A stretch of 64,000 nucleotides of DNA from Lineus longissimus (taxonomy: Eukaryota; Nemertea; Pilidiophora; Heteronemertea; Lineidae), in assembly GCF_910592395.1 (NCBI RefSeq), contig NW_027020281.1, forward strand, positions 157,869-221,868, in the 5' to 3' direction. Of this stretch, positions 27,690 to 42,800 are shown one piece after another; within the stretch, counting starts at the first letter, position 1, and each line of letters begins with the position of its first letter. A program made the translations under genes and the position numbers. The notes beneath the pieces are model-generated. The model made no database searches and was not told where the DNA came from. It saw nothing but the letters and a program-made list of their open reading frames with translations.

Positions 27690-30600
27690 ATGATGCACTA
27701 TCCATGCCCCCCCCCCAGAGTAACTGAGGACCCCCTCCTTGATCATCAATGTCCCCCCAGATTAACTGCTAGCTGGACTCCTCTTTGATCATCCATGCCC
27801 CCTCCCCAGAGTAACTGCTAGGTGGACCCCTCTTTGATCACCCATACCCCCCGCAGGAGTAACTGCTAGCTGGACCCCTCTTTGATCATCAATGCCCCCC
27901 CCTCCCGAGAGTAACTGCTAGGTGGACCCCTCTTTGCTCATCCATATCCCCCGCCAGAGTAACTGCTAGGTGGAATCCTATTTGATCACCCATGTCCCCC
28001 CCCAGAGTAGCTGCTAGCTGGACCCCTCTTTGATCATCCATGTCCCCCGCCAGAGTAACTGCTAGCTGGACCCCTCCTTGATCATCCATGTCCCCCCAGA
28101 GTAACTGCTAGCTGGACCCCTCTTTGATCATCCATTCCCCCCCCTCCGAGTAACTGTGCTAGCTGGACCCCTCTTTGATCATCCATGTCCCCCGCCAGAG
28201 TAACTGCTAGCTGGACCCCCCTTGATCATCCATGTCCCCCCAGAGTAACTGCTAGCTGGACCCCTCCTTGATCATCCATGTCCCCCCCAGAGTAACTGCT
28301 AGCTGGACCCCTCTTTGATCATCCATGTCCCCCGCCAGAGTGACCCCTCCTTGATCATCCATGTCCCCCCCCAGAGTAACTGCTAGCTGGACCACTCTTT
28401 GATCAGCCATGTCCCCCGCCAGAGTAACTGCTAGGTGGACCCCTCTTTGATCATCCATGTCCCCCGCAAGAGTAACTGCTAGCTGGAACCCTCTTTGATC
28501 ATCCATGTCCCCCCAGAGTAACTGCTAGCTGGACCCCTCTTTGATCATTCATGTCCCCTGCCAGAGTAACTGCTAGCTGAACCCCTCCCTGATCATCCAT
28601 GTCCCCCCCCCCAGAGTATCTGCTAGCTGGACCCCTCCTTGATCATCCATGTCCCCCCCAGAGAAACTGCTAGCTGGACCACTCTTTGATCATCCATGTC
28701 CCCCGCCAGAGTAACTGCTAAGTGGACCCCTCTTTGATCATCCATATCCCCCGCCAGAGTAACTGCTAGGTGGAATCCTATTTGATCACCCATGTCCCCC
28801 GCAGAGAAACTGCTAGCTGGACCCCTCCTTGATCATCCATGTCCCCCAGAGTAACTGCTAGCTAGCTGGACCCCTCTTTGAGCATCCATGTCCCCCAGAG
28901 TAACTGCTAGCTGGACCCCTCCTTGATCATCCATGTCCCCCCCAGAGTAACTGCTAGCTGGACCCCTCTTTGATCATCCATGTCCCCCGCCAGAGTAACT
29001 GCTAGCAGGACCCCTCCGTGATCATCCATGTTCCCCCCGAAGAGTAACTGCTAGCTGGACCCCTCTTTGATCATCCATATCCCCCGCCAGAGTAACTGCT
29101 AGGTGGACCCCTCCTAAATCATCCATGTCCCCGCCAGAGTAACTGCTAGCTGGACCCCTCTTTGATCATCCATGCCCCCTCCCCAGAGTAACTGCTAGGT
29201 GGACCCCTCCTTGATCATCCATGTCCCCCGCCAGAGTAACTGTTAGGTGGACCCCTCTTTGATCATCCATCCCCCCCCCCCCCGAGTAACTGCTAGGTGG
29301 ACCCCTCTTTGATCATCCATGCCCCCTCCCCAGAGTAACTGCTAGCTGGACCCCTCTTTGATCATCCATGCCCCCTCCCCAGAGTAACTGCTAGCTGGCC
29401 CCCTCTTTGATCATCCATGTCCCCCTCCAGAGTACCTGCTAGGTTGACCCCTCTTTGATCATCCATGTCCCCCGCCAGAGTAACTGCTAGCTGGACCCCT
29501 TTTTGATCATCCATGCCCCCTCCCCAGAGTAACTGCTAGCTGGACCCCTCTTTGATCATCCATGTCCCCCGCCAGAGTAACTGCTAGCTGGACCCCTCCT
29601 TGATCATCCATGTCCCCCCCAGAGTAACTGCTAGCTGGACCCTTCCTTGATCATCCATGTCCCCCCCCAGAGTAACTGCTAGCTGGACCACTCTTTGATC
29701 ATCCATGTCCCCCGCCAGAATAACTGCTAGGTGGACCCCTCTTTGATCATCCATGTCCCCCCCCCGCCAGAGTAACTGCTAGCTGGACCCCTCTTTGATC
29801 ATCCATGCCCCATCCCCAGAGTAACTGCTAGGTGGACCCCTCCTTGATCATCCATATTCCCCGCCAGAGTAACTGCTAGGTGGACCCCTCTTTGATCATC
29901 AATGCCCCCTCCCCAGAGTAACTGCTAGGTGGACCCCTCTTTGATCATCCATGCCCCCTCCGAGAGTAACTGCCAGGTGGACCCCTCTGTGATCATCCAT
30001 GCCCCCTCCCCAGAGTAACTGCTAGGTGGACCCCTCTTTGATCATCCATGCCCCCTCCGCAGAGTAACTGCCAGGTGGACCCCTCTGTGATCATCCATGC
30101 CCCCCTCCCCAGAGTAACTGCTAGGTGGACCCCTCCTTGATCATCCATGTCCCCCGCCAGAGTAACTGCTCGGTGGACCCCTCTTTGATCATCCATGCCC
30201 CCTCCCCAGAGTAACTGCTAGGTGGACCCCTCTTTGATCATCCATGCCCCCTCCCCAGAGTAACTGCTAGCTGGCCCCCTCTTTGATCATCGATGTCGCC
30301 CGCCAGAGTACCTGCTAGGTTGACCCCTCCTTGATCATCCATGTCCCCCGCCAGAGTAACTGCTAGCTGAAACCCTCTTTGATCATCCATGTCCCCCCAA
30401 AGTAACTGCTAGCTGGACCCCTCTTTGATCATCCATGTCCCCCGCCAGAGTAACTGCTAGCTGGACCCCTCCTTGATAATCCATGTCCCCCCAGAGTAAC
30501 TGCTAGCTGGACCCCTCCTTGATCATCCATGCCCCCCCCCCCCCCACCAGAGTAACTGCTAGCAGGACCACTCCTTGATCATCCATGTCCCCCGCCAGAA

Positions 30601-33600
30601 TAACTGCTAGGTGGACCCCTCTTTGATCATCCATGTCCCCCGCCAGAGTAACTGCTAGCTGGAACCCTCTTTGATCATCCATGCCCCCTCCGCAGAGTAA
30701 CTGCTAGGTGGACCCCTCTTTGATCATCCATGTCCCCCCCAGAGTAACTGCTAGCTGGACCCCTCCTTGATCATCCATGTCCCCCCCCCCCCCCCACCAG
30801 AGTAACTGCTAGCTGGACCACTCCTTGATCATCCATGTCCCCCCAGAGTAACTGCTAGTTGGACCCCTCCTTGATCATCCATGTCCCCGCCCCAGAGTAA
30901 CTCCTAGCTGGACCACTCTTTGATCATCCATGTCCCCCGCCAGAGTAACTGCTAGGTGGACCCCTCCTTCAATCATCCATGTCCCAGAGTAACTGCTAGC
31001 TGGAACCCTCTTTGATCATCCATGTCCTCCCAGAGTAACTGCTAGCTGGACCCCTCTTTGATCATCCATGTCCCCCGCCAGAGTAACTGCTAGCTGGAAC
31101 CCTCTTTGATCATCCATGTCCCCCGCCAGAGTAACTGCTAGCTGAACCCCTCCCTGATCATCCATGTCCCCCCCCCCCCCAGAGTAACTGCTAGCTGGAC
31201 CCTTCCTTGATCATCCATGTCCCCCCCAGAGTAACTGCTAGCTGGACCCCTCCTTGATCATCCATGTCCCCCGCCAGAGTAACTGTTAGGTGGACCCCTC
31301 TTTGATCATCCATGCCCCCCCCCCGAGTAACTGCTAGGTGGACCCCTCTTTGATCATCCATGCCCCCTCACCAGAGTAACTGCTAGGTGGACTCCTCCTT
31401 GATCATCCATGTCCCCCGCCAGAGTAACTGCTAGTTGGACCCCTCTTTGATCATCAATGCCCCCTCCCCAGAGTAACTGCTAGGTGTACCCCTCCTTGAA
31501 CATCGATGCCCCCTCCGCAGAGTACCTGCTAGGTTGACCCTTCTTAGATCATCCATGTCCCCCGCCAGAGTAACTGCTAGCTGGAACCCTCTTTGATCAT
31601 CCATGTCCCCCCCCCCCAGAGTAACTGCTAGCTGGACCCCTCTTTGATCATCCATGTCCCCCGCCAGAGTAACAGCTAGCTGGACCCCTCCTTGATCATC
31701 CATGTCCCCCCAGAGTAACTGCTAGCTGGACCCTTCCTTGATCATCCATGTCCCCCCCCCAGAGTAACTGCTAGCTGGACCACTCTTTGATCATCCATGT
31801 CCCCCGCCAGAATAACTGCTAGGTGGACCCCTCTTTGATCATCCATGTCCCCCCCCGCCAGAGTAACTGCTAGGTGGAACCCTCTTTGATCATCCATGTC
31901 CCCTCCGCAGAGTAACTGCTAGGTGGACCCCTCCTTGATCATCCATGTCCCCCGCCAGAGTAACTGCTAGGTGGACCCCTCTTTGATCATCAATGCCCCC
32001 TCCCCAGAGTAACTGCTAGCTGGACCCCTCTTTGATCATCCATTCCCCCTCCGAGTAACTGTGCTAGCTGGACCCCTCTTTGATCATCCATGTCCCCCCC
32101 AGAGTAACTGCTAGCTGGACCCCTCTTTGATCATCCATGTCCCCCGCCAGAATAACTGCTAGCTGGACCCCTCCTTGATTATCATCCCCCCAGAGTAACT
32201 GCTAGCTGGACCACTCTTTGATCATCCATGTCCCCCGCCAGAGTTACTGCTAGCTGAACCCCTCCCTGATCGTCCATGTCCCCCCCAGAGTAACTACTAG
32301 CTGGACCCTTCCTTGATCATCCATGTCCCCCCCCAGAGTAACTGCTAGCTGGACCCCTCCTTGATCATCCATGCCCCCTCCGCAGAGTAACTGCTAGCTG
32401 GACCCCTCTTTGATCATCCATGTCCCCCGCCAGAGTAACTGCTAGCTGAACCCCTCCCTGATCATCCATGTCCCCCCCCAGAGTAACTGCTAGCTGGACC
32501 CTTCCTTGATCATCCATGCCCCCCCCCCCCCAGAGTAACTTCTAGCTGGACCCCTCCTTGATCATCCATGTCCCCCGCCAGAGTAACTGTTAGGTGGACC
32601 CCTCTTTGATCATCCATGCCCACCCCGAGTAACTGCTAGGTGGACCCCTCTTTGATCATCCATGCCCCCTCCCCAGATTAACTGCTAGCTGGCATCCATA
32701 TCCCCCGCCAGAGTACCTGCTAGGTTGACCCCTCTTTGATCATCCATGTCCCCCGCCAGAGTAACTGCTAGCTGGAACCCTCTTTGATCATCCATGTCCC
32801 CCCCCCCAGAGTAACTGCTAGCTGGACCCCTCTTTGATCATCCATGTCCCCCCCAGAGTAACTGCTAGCTGGATCCTTCCTTGATCATCCATGCCCCCCC
32901 CCAGAGTAACTGCTAGCTGGACCACTCTTTGATCATCCATGTCCCCCGCCAGAATAACTGCTAGGTGGACCCCTCTATGATCATCCATGTCCCCCCCCCC
33001 CCCGCCAGAGTAACTGCTAGCTGGAACCCTCTTTGATCATCCATGTCCCCTCTGCAGAGTAACTGCTAGGTGGACCCCTCCTTGATCATCCATGTCCCCC
33101 GCCAAAATAACTGCTAGCTGGACCCCTCTTTGATCATCCATGCCCCCTCCCCAGAGTAACTGCTAGGTGGATCCCTCCTTGATCATCCATGTCCCCCGCC
33201 AGAGTAACTGCTAGGTGGACCCCTCTTTGATCATCAATGCCCCCTCCCCAGAGTAACTGCTAGCTGGACCCCTCTTTGAGCATCCATGTCCCCCAGAGTA
33301 ACTGCTAGCTGGACCCCTCCTTGATCATCATCCCGCCAGAGTAACTGCCAGCTGGACCCCCCCTTGTTCATCCATTTCCCCCCCCCAGAGTAGCTGCTAG
33401 CTGGACCCCTCTTTGATCATCCATGTCCCCCAAGAGTAACTGCTAGCTGGACCCCTCTTTGATCATCAATCCCCCCACCCTCCGAGTAACTGTGCTAGCT
33501 GGACCCCTCTTTACTCATCCATGTCCCCCGCCAGAGTAACTGCTAACTGGACCCCTCTTTGATCATCCATGTCCCCCAAGAGTAACTGCTAGCTGGACCC

Positions 33601-34699
33601 CTCTTTGATCATCCATGTCCCCCAAGAGTAACTGCTAGCTGGACCCCTCTTTGATCATCAATCCCCCCACCCTCCGAGTAACTGTGCTAGCTGGACCCCT
33701 CTTTACTCATCCATGTCCCCCGCCAGAGTAACTGCTAACTGGACCCCCTTGATCATCCATGTCCCCCCAGAGTAACTGCTAGCTGGACCCCTCCTTGATC
33801 ATCCATGTCCCCCCCAGAGTAACTGCTAGCTGGACCCCTCTTTGATCATCCATGTCCCCTGCCAGAGTGACCCCTCCTTGATCATCCATGTCCCGCCTCC
33901 CCAGAGTAACTGCTAGCTGGACCACTCTTTGATCAGCCATGTCCCCCGCCAGAGTAACTGCTAGGTGGACCCCTCTTTGATCATCCATGTCCCCCGCCAG
34001 AGTAACTGCTAGCTGGAACCCTCTTTGATCATCCATTTCCCCCCAGAGTAACTGCTAGCTGGACCCCTCTTTGATCATTCATGTCCCCTGCCAGAGTAAC
34101 TGCTAGCTGAACTCCTCCCTGATCATCCATGTCCCCCCCAGAGTAACTGCTAGCTTGACCCCTCCTTGATCATCCATGTCCCCTCCCCCCAGAGTAACTG
34201 CTAGCTGGACCACTCTTTGACCATCCATGTCCCCCGCTAGAGTAACTGCTAGGTGGACCCCTCCTTGATCATCCATGTCCCCCGCCAAAATAACTGCTAG
34301 CTGGACCCCTCTTTGATCATCCATGCCCCCTCCCCAGAGTAACTGCTAGGTGGATCCCTCCTTGATCATCCATGTCCCCCGCCAGAGTACCTGCTAGGTG
34401 GACCCCTCTTTGATCATCCATGTCCCCCGCCAGAGTAACTGCTAGTTGGACCCCTCTTTGATCATCCATGTCCCCCGCCAGAGTAACTGCTAGCTGGACC
34501 CCTCTTTGATCATCCATGTCCCCCGCCAGAGTACCTGCTAGTTGGACCCCTCTTCGATCATCCATGCCCCCTCCCAAGAGAAACTGCTAGGTGGACCCCT
34601 CCTTAATCATCCATGTCCCCCCAGAGTAACTGCTAGCTGGACCCCTCTTTGATCATCCATATCCCCCGCCAGAGTAACTGCTAGGTGGAATCCAATTTG

Positions 34700-37600
34700 A
34701 TCACCCATGTCCCCCGCCAGAGTAACTGCTAGCTGGACCCCTCTGATCATCCATGTCCCCCGCCAGAGTAACTGCTAGCTGGACCCCTCCTTGATCATCC
34801 ATGTCCCCCCAGAGTAACTGCTAGCCGGACCCCTCCTTGATCATCCATGTCCCTGCCCCAGAGTAACTGCTAGCTGGACCCCCCTTGTTCATCCATGTCC
34901 CCCCCAGATTAACTGCTAGCTGGACCCCTCTTTGATCATCCATGTCCCCCGCCAGAGTAACTGCTAGCTGGACCCCTCCTTGATCATCCATGTCCCCCAG
35001 AGTAACTGCTAGTTGGACCCCTCCTTGATCATCCATGTCCCCGCCCCAGAGTAACTGCTAGCTGGACCACTCTTTGATCATCCATGTCCCCCGCCAGAGT
35101 ATTGCTAGGTGGACCCCTCCTTCAATCATCCATGTCCCAGAGTAACTGCTAGCTGGAACCCTCTTTGATCATCCATGTCCTCCCAGAGTAACTGCTAGCT
35201 GGACCCCTCTTTGATCATCCATGTCCCCTGCCAGAGTAACTGCTAGCTGGACCCCTCCTTGATCATCCATGTCCCCCCAGAGTAACTGCTAGCTGGACCC
35301 CTCCTTGATCATCCATGTCCCCCTCCCCAGAGTAACTGCTAGCTGGACCACTCTTTGATCATCCATGTCCCCCGCCACAGTAACTGCTAGGTGGACCCCT
35401 CTTTGATCATCCATGTCCCCCGCCAGAGTAACTGCTAGCAACTGCTAGGTGGACCCCTCTTTGATCATCCATGCCCCCTCCCCAGAGTAACTGCTAGGTG
35501 GACCCCTCCTTGATCATCCATGTCCCCCGCCAGAGTAACTGCTAGGTGGACCCCTCTTTGATCATCCATGCCCCCTCCCCGGAGTAACTGCTAGGTGGAC
35601 CCCTCTCTGATCATCCATGCCCCCTCACCAGAGTAACTGCTAACTGGACCCCTCTTTGATCATCCATATCTCACGCCAGAGTACTTGCTAAGTGGACCCC
35701 TCTTTGATCATCCATGTCCCCCGCCAGAGTAACTGCTAGTTGGACCCCTCTTTGATCATCCATGCCCCCTCCCCGTAGTAACTGCTAGGTGGACCCCTCT
35801 TTGATCATCCATGCCCCCTCCCCAGAGTAACTGCTAGCTGGACCCCTCTTTGATCATCCATGTCCCCCGCCAGAGTAACTGTTAGGTGGACCCCTCTTTG
35901 ATCATCCATGCCCCCCCCCCCGAGTAACTGCTAGGTGGACCCCTCTTTGATCATCCATGCCCCCTCCCGAGAGTAACTGCTAGCTGGACCCCTCTTTGAT
36001 CATCCATGCCCCCTCCCTAGAGTAACTGCTAGCATGCCCCCTCTTTGATCATCCATGTCCCCCGTCATAGTACCTGCTAGGTTGACCCCTCTTTGATCAT
36101 CCATGTCCCCTGCCAAAGTAACTGCTAGCTGGAACCCTCTTTGATCATCCATGTCCCCCCTAGAGTAACTGCTAGCTGGACCCCTCTTTGATCATCCATG
36201 GCCCCCGCCAGAGTAACTGCTAGCTGGACCCCTCCTTGATCATCCATGTCACACCCAGAGTAACTGCTAGCTGGACCCCTCCTTGATCATCCATGTCCCC
36301 CCCCCCCCCAAGACTAACTGCTAGCTGGACCACTCTTTGATCATCCATGTCCCCCGCCAGAATAACTGCTAGGTGGACACCTCTTTGATCATCCATGTCT
36401 CCCGCCAGAGTAACTGCTAGCTGGAACCCTCTTTGATCATCCATGTCCCCCGCCAGAGTAACTGCTAGGTGGACCCCTCTTTGATCATCCATGCCCCCTC
36501 CCCAGAGTAACTGCTAGGTGGACCCCTCTTTGATCATCCATGCCCCTCCCCACAGTAACTGCAAGGTGGACCCCTCTTTGATCATCCATTTCCCCTCCCC
36601 AGAGTAACTTCTAGGTGGACTCCTCTTTGATCATCTATGCCCCCTCCCCAGATCAGAGTAACTGCTAGGTGGACCCCTCTTTGATCATCAATGCCCCCTC
36701 CCCAGAGTAACTGCTAGGTGGACCGCTCTTTGATCATCCATGCCCCCTCCCCAGAGTAACTGCTAGGTGGACCCCTCCTTGATCATCCATGTCCCCCGCC
36801 AGAGTAACTGCTAGGTGGACCCCTCTTTGATCATCCATGCCCCCTCCCCAGAGTAACTGCTAGGTGGACCCCTCTTTGATCATCCATGCCCCCTCCCCAG
36901 AGTAACTGCTAGCTGGACCCCTCTTTGATCATTCATGTCCCCCGCCAGAGTACCTGCTAGGTGGACCCCTCTTTGATCATCCATGTCCCCCGCCAGAGTA
37001 ACTGCTAGTTGGACCCCTCTTTGATCATCCATATCCCCCGCCAGAGTAACTGCTAGGTGGAATCCAATTTGATCACCCATGTCCCCCGCCAGAGTAACTG
37101 CTAGCTGGACCCCTCCTTGATCATCCATGTCCCCCCAGAGTAACTGCTAGCCGGACCCCTCCTTGATCATCCATGTCCCTGCCCCAGAGTAACTGCTAGC
37201 TGGACCCCCCTTGTTCATCCATGTCCCCCCCAGATTAACTGCTAGCTGGACCCCTCTTTGATCATCCATGTCCCCCGCCAGAGTAACTGCTAGCTGGACC
37301 CCTCCTTGATCATCCATGTCCCCCCAGAGTAACTGCTAGTTGGACCCCTCCTTGATCATCCATGTCCCCGCCCCAGAGTAACTGCTAGCTGGACCACTCT
37401 TTGATCATCCATGTCCCCCGCCAGAGTAACTGCTAGGTGGACCCCTCCTTGATCATCCATGTCCCAGAGTAACTGCTAGCTGGAACCCTCTTTGATCATC
37501 CATGTCCTCCCAGAGTAACTGCTAGCTGGACCCCTCTTTGATCATCCATGTCCCCTGCCAGAGTAACTGCTAGCTAGACCCCTCCTTGATCATCCATGTC

Positions 37601-39400
37601 CCCCCCAGAGTAACTGCTAGCTGGACCCCTCCTTGATCATCCATGTCCCCCTCCCCAGAGTAACTGCTAGCTGGACCACTCTTTGATCATCCATGTCCCC
37701 CGCCACAGTAACTGCTAGGTGGACCCCTCTTTGATCATCCATGTCCCCCGCCAGAGTAACTGCTAGCAACTGCTAGGTGGACCCCTCTTTGATCATCCAT
37801 GCCCCCTCCCCAGAGTAACTGCTAGGTGGACCCCTCCTTGATCATCCATGTCCCCCGCCAGAGTAACTGCTAGGTGGACCCCTCTTTGATCATCCATGCC
37901 CCCTCCCCGGAGTAACTGCTAGGTGGACCCCTCTTTGATCATCCATGCCCCCTCCCCAGAGTAACTGCTAACTGGACCCCTCTTTGATCATCCATATCCC
38001 ACGCCAGAGTACCTGCTAGGTGGACCCCTCTTTGATCATCCATGTCCCCCGCCAGAGTAACTGCTAGTTGGACCCCTCTTTGATCATCCATGCCCCCTCC
38101 CCGGAGTAACTGCTAGGTGGACCCCTCTTTGATCATCCATGCCCCCTCCCCAGAGTAACTGCTAGCTGGACCCCTCTTTGATCATCCATGTCCCCCGCCA
38201 GAGTAACTGTTAGGTGGACCCCTCTTTGATCATCCATCCCCCCCCCCCCCGAGTTACTGCTAGGTGGACCCCTCTTTGATCATCCATGCCCCCTCCCGAG
38301 AGTAACTGCTAGCTGGACCCCTCTTTGATCATCCATGCCCCCTCCCTAGAGTAACTGCTAGCATGCCCCCTCTTTGATCATCCATGTCCCCCGTCATAGT
38401 ACCTGCTAAGTTGACCCCTCTTTGATCATCCATGTCCCCCGCCAAAGTAACTGCCAGCTGGAACCCTCTTTGATCATCCATGTCCCCCCTAGAGTAACTG
38501 CTAGCTGGACCCCTCTTTGATCATCCATGGCCCCCGCCAGAGTAACTGCTAGCTGGACCCCTCCTTGATCATCAATGTCACACCCAGAGTAACTGCTAGC
38601 TGGACCCCTCCTTGATCATCCATGTCCCCCCCCCCCCAGACTAACTGCTAGCTGGACCACTCTTTGATCATCCATGTCGCCCGCCAGAATAACTGCTAGG
38701 TGGACACCTCTTTGATCATCCATGTCCCCCGCTAGAGCAACTGCTAGCTGGAACCCTCTTTGATCATCCATGTCCCCCGCCAGAGTAACTGCTAGGTGGA
38801 CCCCTCTTTGATCATCCATGCCCCCTCCCCAGAGTAACTGCTAGGTGGACCCCTCTTTGATCATCCATGCCCCTCCCCAGAGTAACTGCAAGGTGGACCC
38901 CTCTTTGATCATCTATTTCCCCTCCCCAGAGTAACTTCTAGGTGGACTCCTCTTTGATCATCCATGCCCCCTCCCTAGATCAGAGTAACTGCTAGGTGGA
39001 CCCCTCTTTGATCATCAATGCCCCCTCCCCAGAGTAACTGCTAGGTGGACCGTTCTTTGATCATCCATGCCCCCTCCCCAGAGTAACTGCTAGGTGGACC
39101 CCTCCTTGATCATCCATGTCCCCCGCCAGAGTAACTGCTAGGTGGACCCCTCTTTGATCATCCATGCCCCCTCCCCAGAGTAACTGCAGGTGGACCCCTC
39201 TTTGATCATCCATGCCCCCTCCCCAGAGTAACTGCTAGCTGGACCCCTCTTTGATCATTCATGTCCCCCGCCAGAGTACCTGCTAGGTGGACCCCTCTTT
39301 GATCATCCATGTCCCCCGCCAGAGTAACTGCTAGTTGGACCCCTCTTTGATCATCCATGCCCCCCCCGCCAGAGTAACTGCTAGCATGCCCCCTCTTTGA
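34700..39400. repeat. Tandem segmental duplication of about 2.33 kb in the array
   Basis: Unusual units recur about 2327 bp apart: the short unit CCATGTCCCAGAGTAAC at about 35138 and 37466, the doubled GCTAGCAACTGCTAGGTGG at about 35436 and 37763, and the CCATGTCACACCCAGAG unit at about 36244 and 38573. Part of the same block (the doubled GCTAGCAACTGCTAG) appears again near 43625. Confidence 0.8.
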
Positions 39401-39828
39401 TCATCCATGTCCCCCGCCAGAGTACCTGCTAGGTCGACCCCTCTTTGATCATCCATGTCCCCCGCCAGAGTAACTGCTAGCTGGACCCCTCTTTGATCAT
39501 CCATGTCCCCCCCAGAGTAACTGCTAGCTGGACCCCTCTTTGATCATCCATGTCCCCCGCCAGAGTAACTGCAAGCTGGACCCCTTCTTGATCATCCATG
39601 TCCCCCCAGAGTAAATGCTAGCTGGACCCCTCCTTGATCATCCATGACCCCCCCCCAGAGTAAATGCTAGCTGGAACCCTCTTTGATCATCCATGTCCCC
39701 CCTAGAGTAACTGCTACCTGGACCCCTCTTTGATCATCCATTGCCCCCGCCAGAGTAACTGCTAGCTGGACCCCTCCTTGATCATCCATGTCACACCCAG
39801 AGTAACTGCTAGCTGGACCCCTCCTTGA

Positions 39829-42800
39829 TCATCCATGTCCCCCCCCCAGACTAACTGCTATCTGGACCACTCTTTGATCATCCATGTCCCCCGCCAGAAT
39901 AGCTGCTAGGTGGACACCTCTTTGATCATCCATGTCCCCCGCCAGAGTAACTGCTAGCTGGAACCCTCTTTGATCATCCATGTCCCCCGCCAGAGTAACT
40001 GCTAGGTGGATCCCTCTTTGATCATCCATGCCCCCTCCCCAGAGTAACTGCTAGGTGGACCCCTCTTTGATCATCCATGCCCCTCCCCAGAGTAACTGCA
40101 AGGTGGAACTCTCTTTGATCATCCATTTCCCCTCCCCAGAGTAACTTCTAGGTGGACTCCTCTTTGATCATCCATGCCCCCTCCCCAGATCAGAGTAACT
40201 GCTAGGTGGACCCCTCTTTGATCATCAATGCCCCCTCCCCAGAGTAACTGCTAGGTGGACCGCTCTTTGATCATCCATGCCCCCTCCCCAGAATAACTGC
40301 TAGGTGGACCCCTCCTTGATCATCCATGTCCCCCGCCAGAGTAACTGCTAGGTGGACCCCTCTTTGATCATCCATGCCCCCTCCCCAGAGTAACTGCTAG
40401 GTGGACCCCTCTTTGATCATCCATGCCCCCTCCCCAGAGTAACTGCTAGCTGGACCCCTCTTTGATCATTCATGTCCCCCGCCAGAGTACCTGCTAGGTG
40501 GACCCCTCTTTGATCATCCATGTCCCCCGCCAGAGTAACTGCTAGTTGGACCCCTCTTTGATCATCCATGCCCCCCCGCCAGAGTAACTGCTAGCATGCC
40601 CCCTCTTTGATCATCCATGTCCCCCGCCAGAGTACCTGCTAGGTTGACCCCTCTTTGATCATCCATGTCCCCCGCCAGAATAACTGCTAGCTGGAACCCT
40701 CTTTGATCATTCATGTCCCCCCCAGAGTAACTGCTAGCTGGACCCCTCTTTAAATCATCCATGTCCCCCGCCAGAGTAACTGCAAGCTGGACCCCTCCTT
40801 GATCATCCATGTCCCCCCAGAGTAACTGCTAGCTGGACCCCTCCTTGATCATCCATGCCCCCCCCCCAGAGTAAATGCTAGCTGGACCACTCTTTGATCA
40901 TCCATGTCCCCCGTCAGAATAACTGCTACGTGGACCCCTCTTTGATCATCCATGTCCCCCTCCAGAGTAGCTGCTAACTGGAACCCTCATTGATCATCCA
41001 TGTCCCCTGCCAGAGTAACTGCTAGGTGGACCCCTCTTTGATCATCCATGCCCCCTCCCTAGAGTAACTGCTAGGTGGACCCCTCTTTGATCATCCATGC
41101 CCCCTCCCCAGAGTAACTGCTAGCTGGACCCCTCTTTGATCATCCATGTCCCCCGCCCGAGTACCTGCTTGGTGGACCCCTCCTTGATCATCCATGTCCC
41201 CCGCCAGAGTAACTGCTAGTTGGACCCCTCTTTGATCATCCATGTCCCCCGCCAGAGTAACTGCTAGGTGGACCCCTCTTTGATCATCCATGCCCCCACC
41301 CCAGAGTAACTGCTAGCTTGACACTTCTTTGAGCATCCATGCCCCCTCACAAGAGTAACTGCCAGGTGGACCCCTCTTTGATCATCCATGCCCCCTCACC
41401 AGAGTAACTGCTAGCTGGACCCCTCCTTGATCATCCATGTCCCCGCCCCAGAGTAACTGCTAGCTGGACCACTCTTTGATCATCCATGTCCCCCGCCAGA
41501 GTAACTGCTAGGTGGACCCCTCCTTGATCATCCATGTCCCAAAGTAACTGCTAGCTGGAACCCTCTTTGATCATCCATGTCCCCCCAGAGTAACTGCTAG
41601 CTGGACCCCTCTTTGATCATCCATGTCCCCCCCCCAGACTAACTGCTATCTGGACCACTCTTTGATCATCCATGTCCCCCGCCAGAATAGCTGCTAGGTG
41701 GACACCTCTTTGATCATCCATGTCCCCCGCCAGAGTAACTGCTAGCTGGAACCCTCTTTGATCATCCATGTCCCCCGCCAGAGTAACTGCTAGGTGGACC
41801 CCTCTTTGATCATCCATGCCCCCTCCCCAGAGTAACTGCTAGGTGGACCCCTCTTTGATCATCCATGCCCCTCCCCAGAGTAACTGCAAGGTGGACCCCT
41901 CTTTGATCATCCATTTCCCCTCCCCAGAGTAACTTCTAGGTGGACTCCTCTTTGATCATCCATGCCCCCTCCCCAGATCAGAGGTACTGCTAGGTGGACC
42001 CCTCTTTGATCATCAATGCCCCCTCCCCAGAGTAACTGCTAGGTGGACCGCTCTTTGATCATCCATGCCCCCTCCCCAGAGTAACTGCTAGGTGGACCCC
42101 TCCTTGATCATCCATGTCCCCCGCCAGAGTAACTGCTAGGTGGACCCCTCTTTGATCATCCATGCCCCCTCCCCAGAGTAACTGCTAGGTGGACCCCTCT
42201 TTGATCATCCATGCCCCCTCCCCAGAGTAACTGCTAGCTGGACCCCTCTTTGATCATTCATGTCCCCCGCCAGAGTACCTGCTAGGTGGACCCCTCTTTG
42301 ATCATCCATGTCCCCTGCCAGAGTAACTGCTAGTTGGACCCCTCTTTGATCATCCATGCCCCCCCGCCAGAGTAACTGCTAGCATGCCCCCTCTTTGATC
42401 ATCCATGTCCCCCGCCAGAGTACCTGCTAGGTTGACCCCTCTTTGATCATCCATGTCCCCCGCCAGAGTAACTGCTAGCTGGAACCCTCTTTGATCATTC
42501 ATGTCCCCCCCAGAGTAACTGCTAGCTGGACCCCTCTTTAAATCATCCATGTCCCCCGCCAGAGTAACTGCAAGCTGGACCCCTCCTTGATCATCCATGT
42601 CCCCCCAGAGTAACTGCTAGCTGGACCCCTCCTTGATCATCCATGACCCCCCCCCAGAGTAAATGCTAGCTGGACCACTCTTTGATCATCCATGTCCCCC
42701 GTCAGAATAACTGCTACGTGGACCCCTCTTTGATCATCCATGTCCCCCTCCAGAGTAGCTGCTAGCTGGAACCCTCATTGATCATCCATGTCCTCCGCCA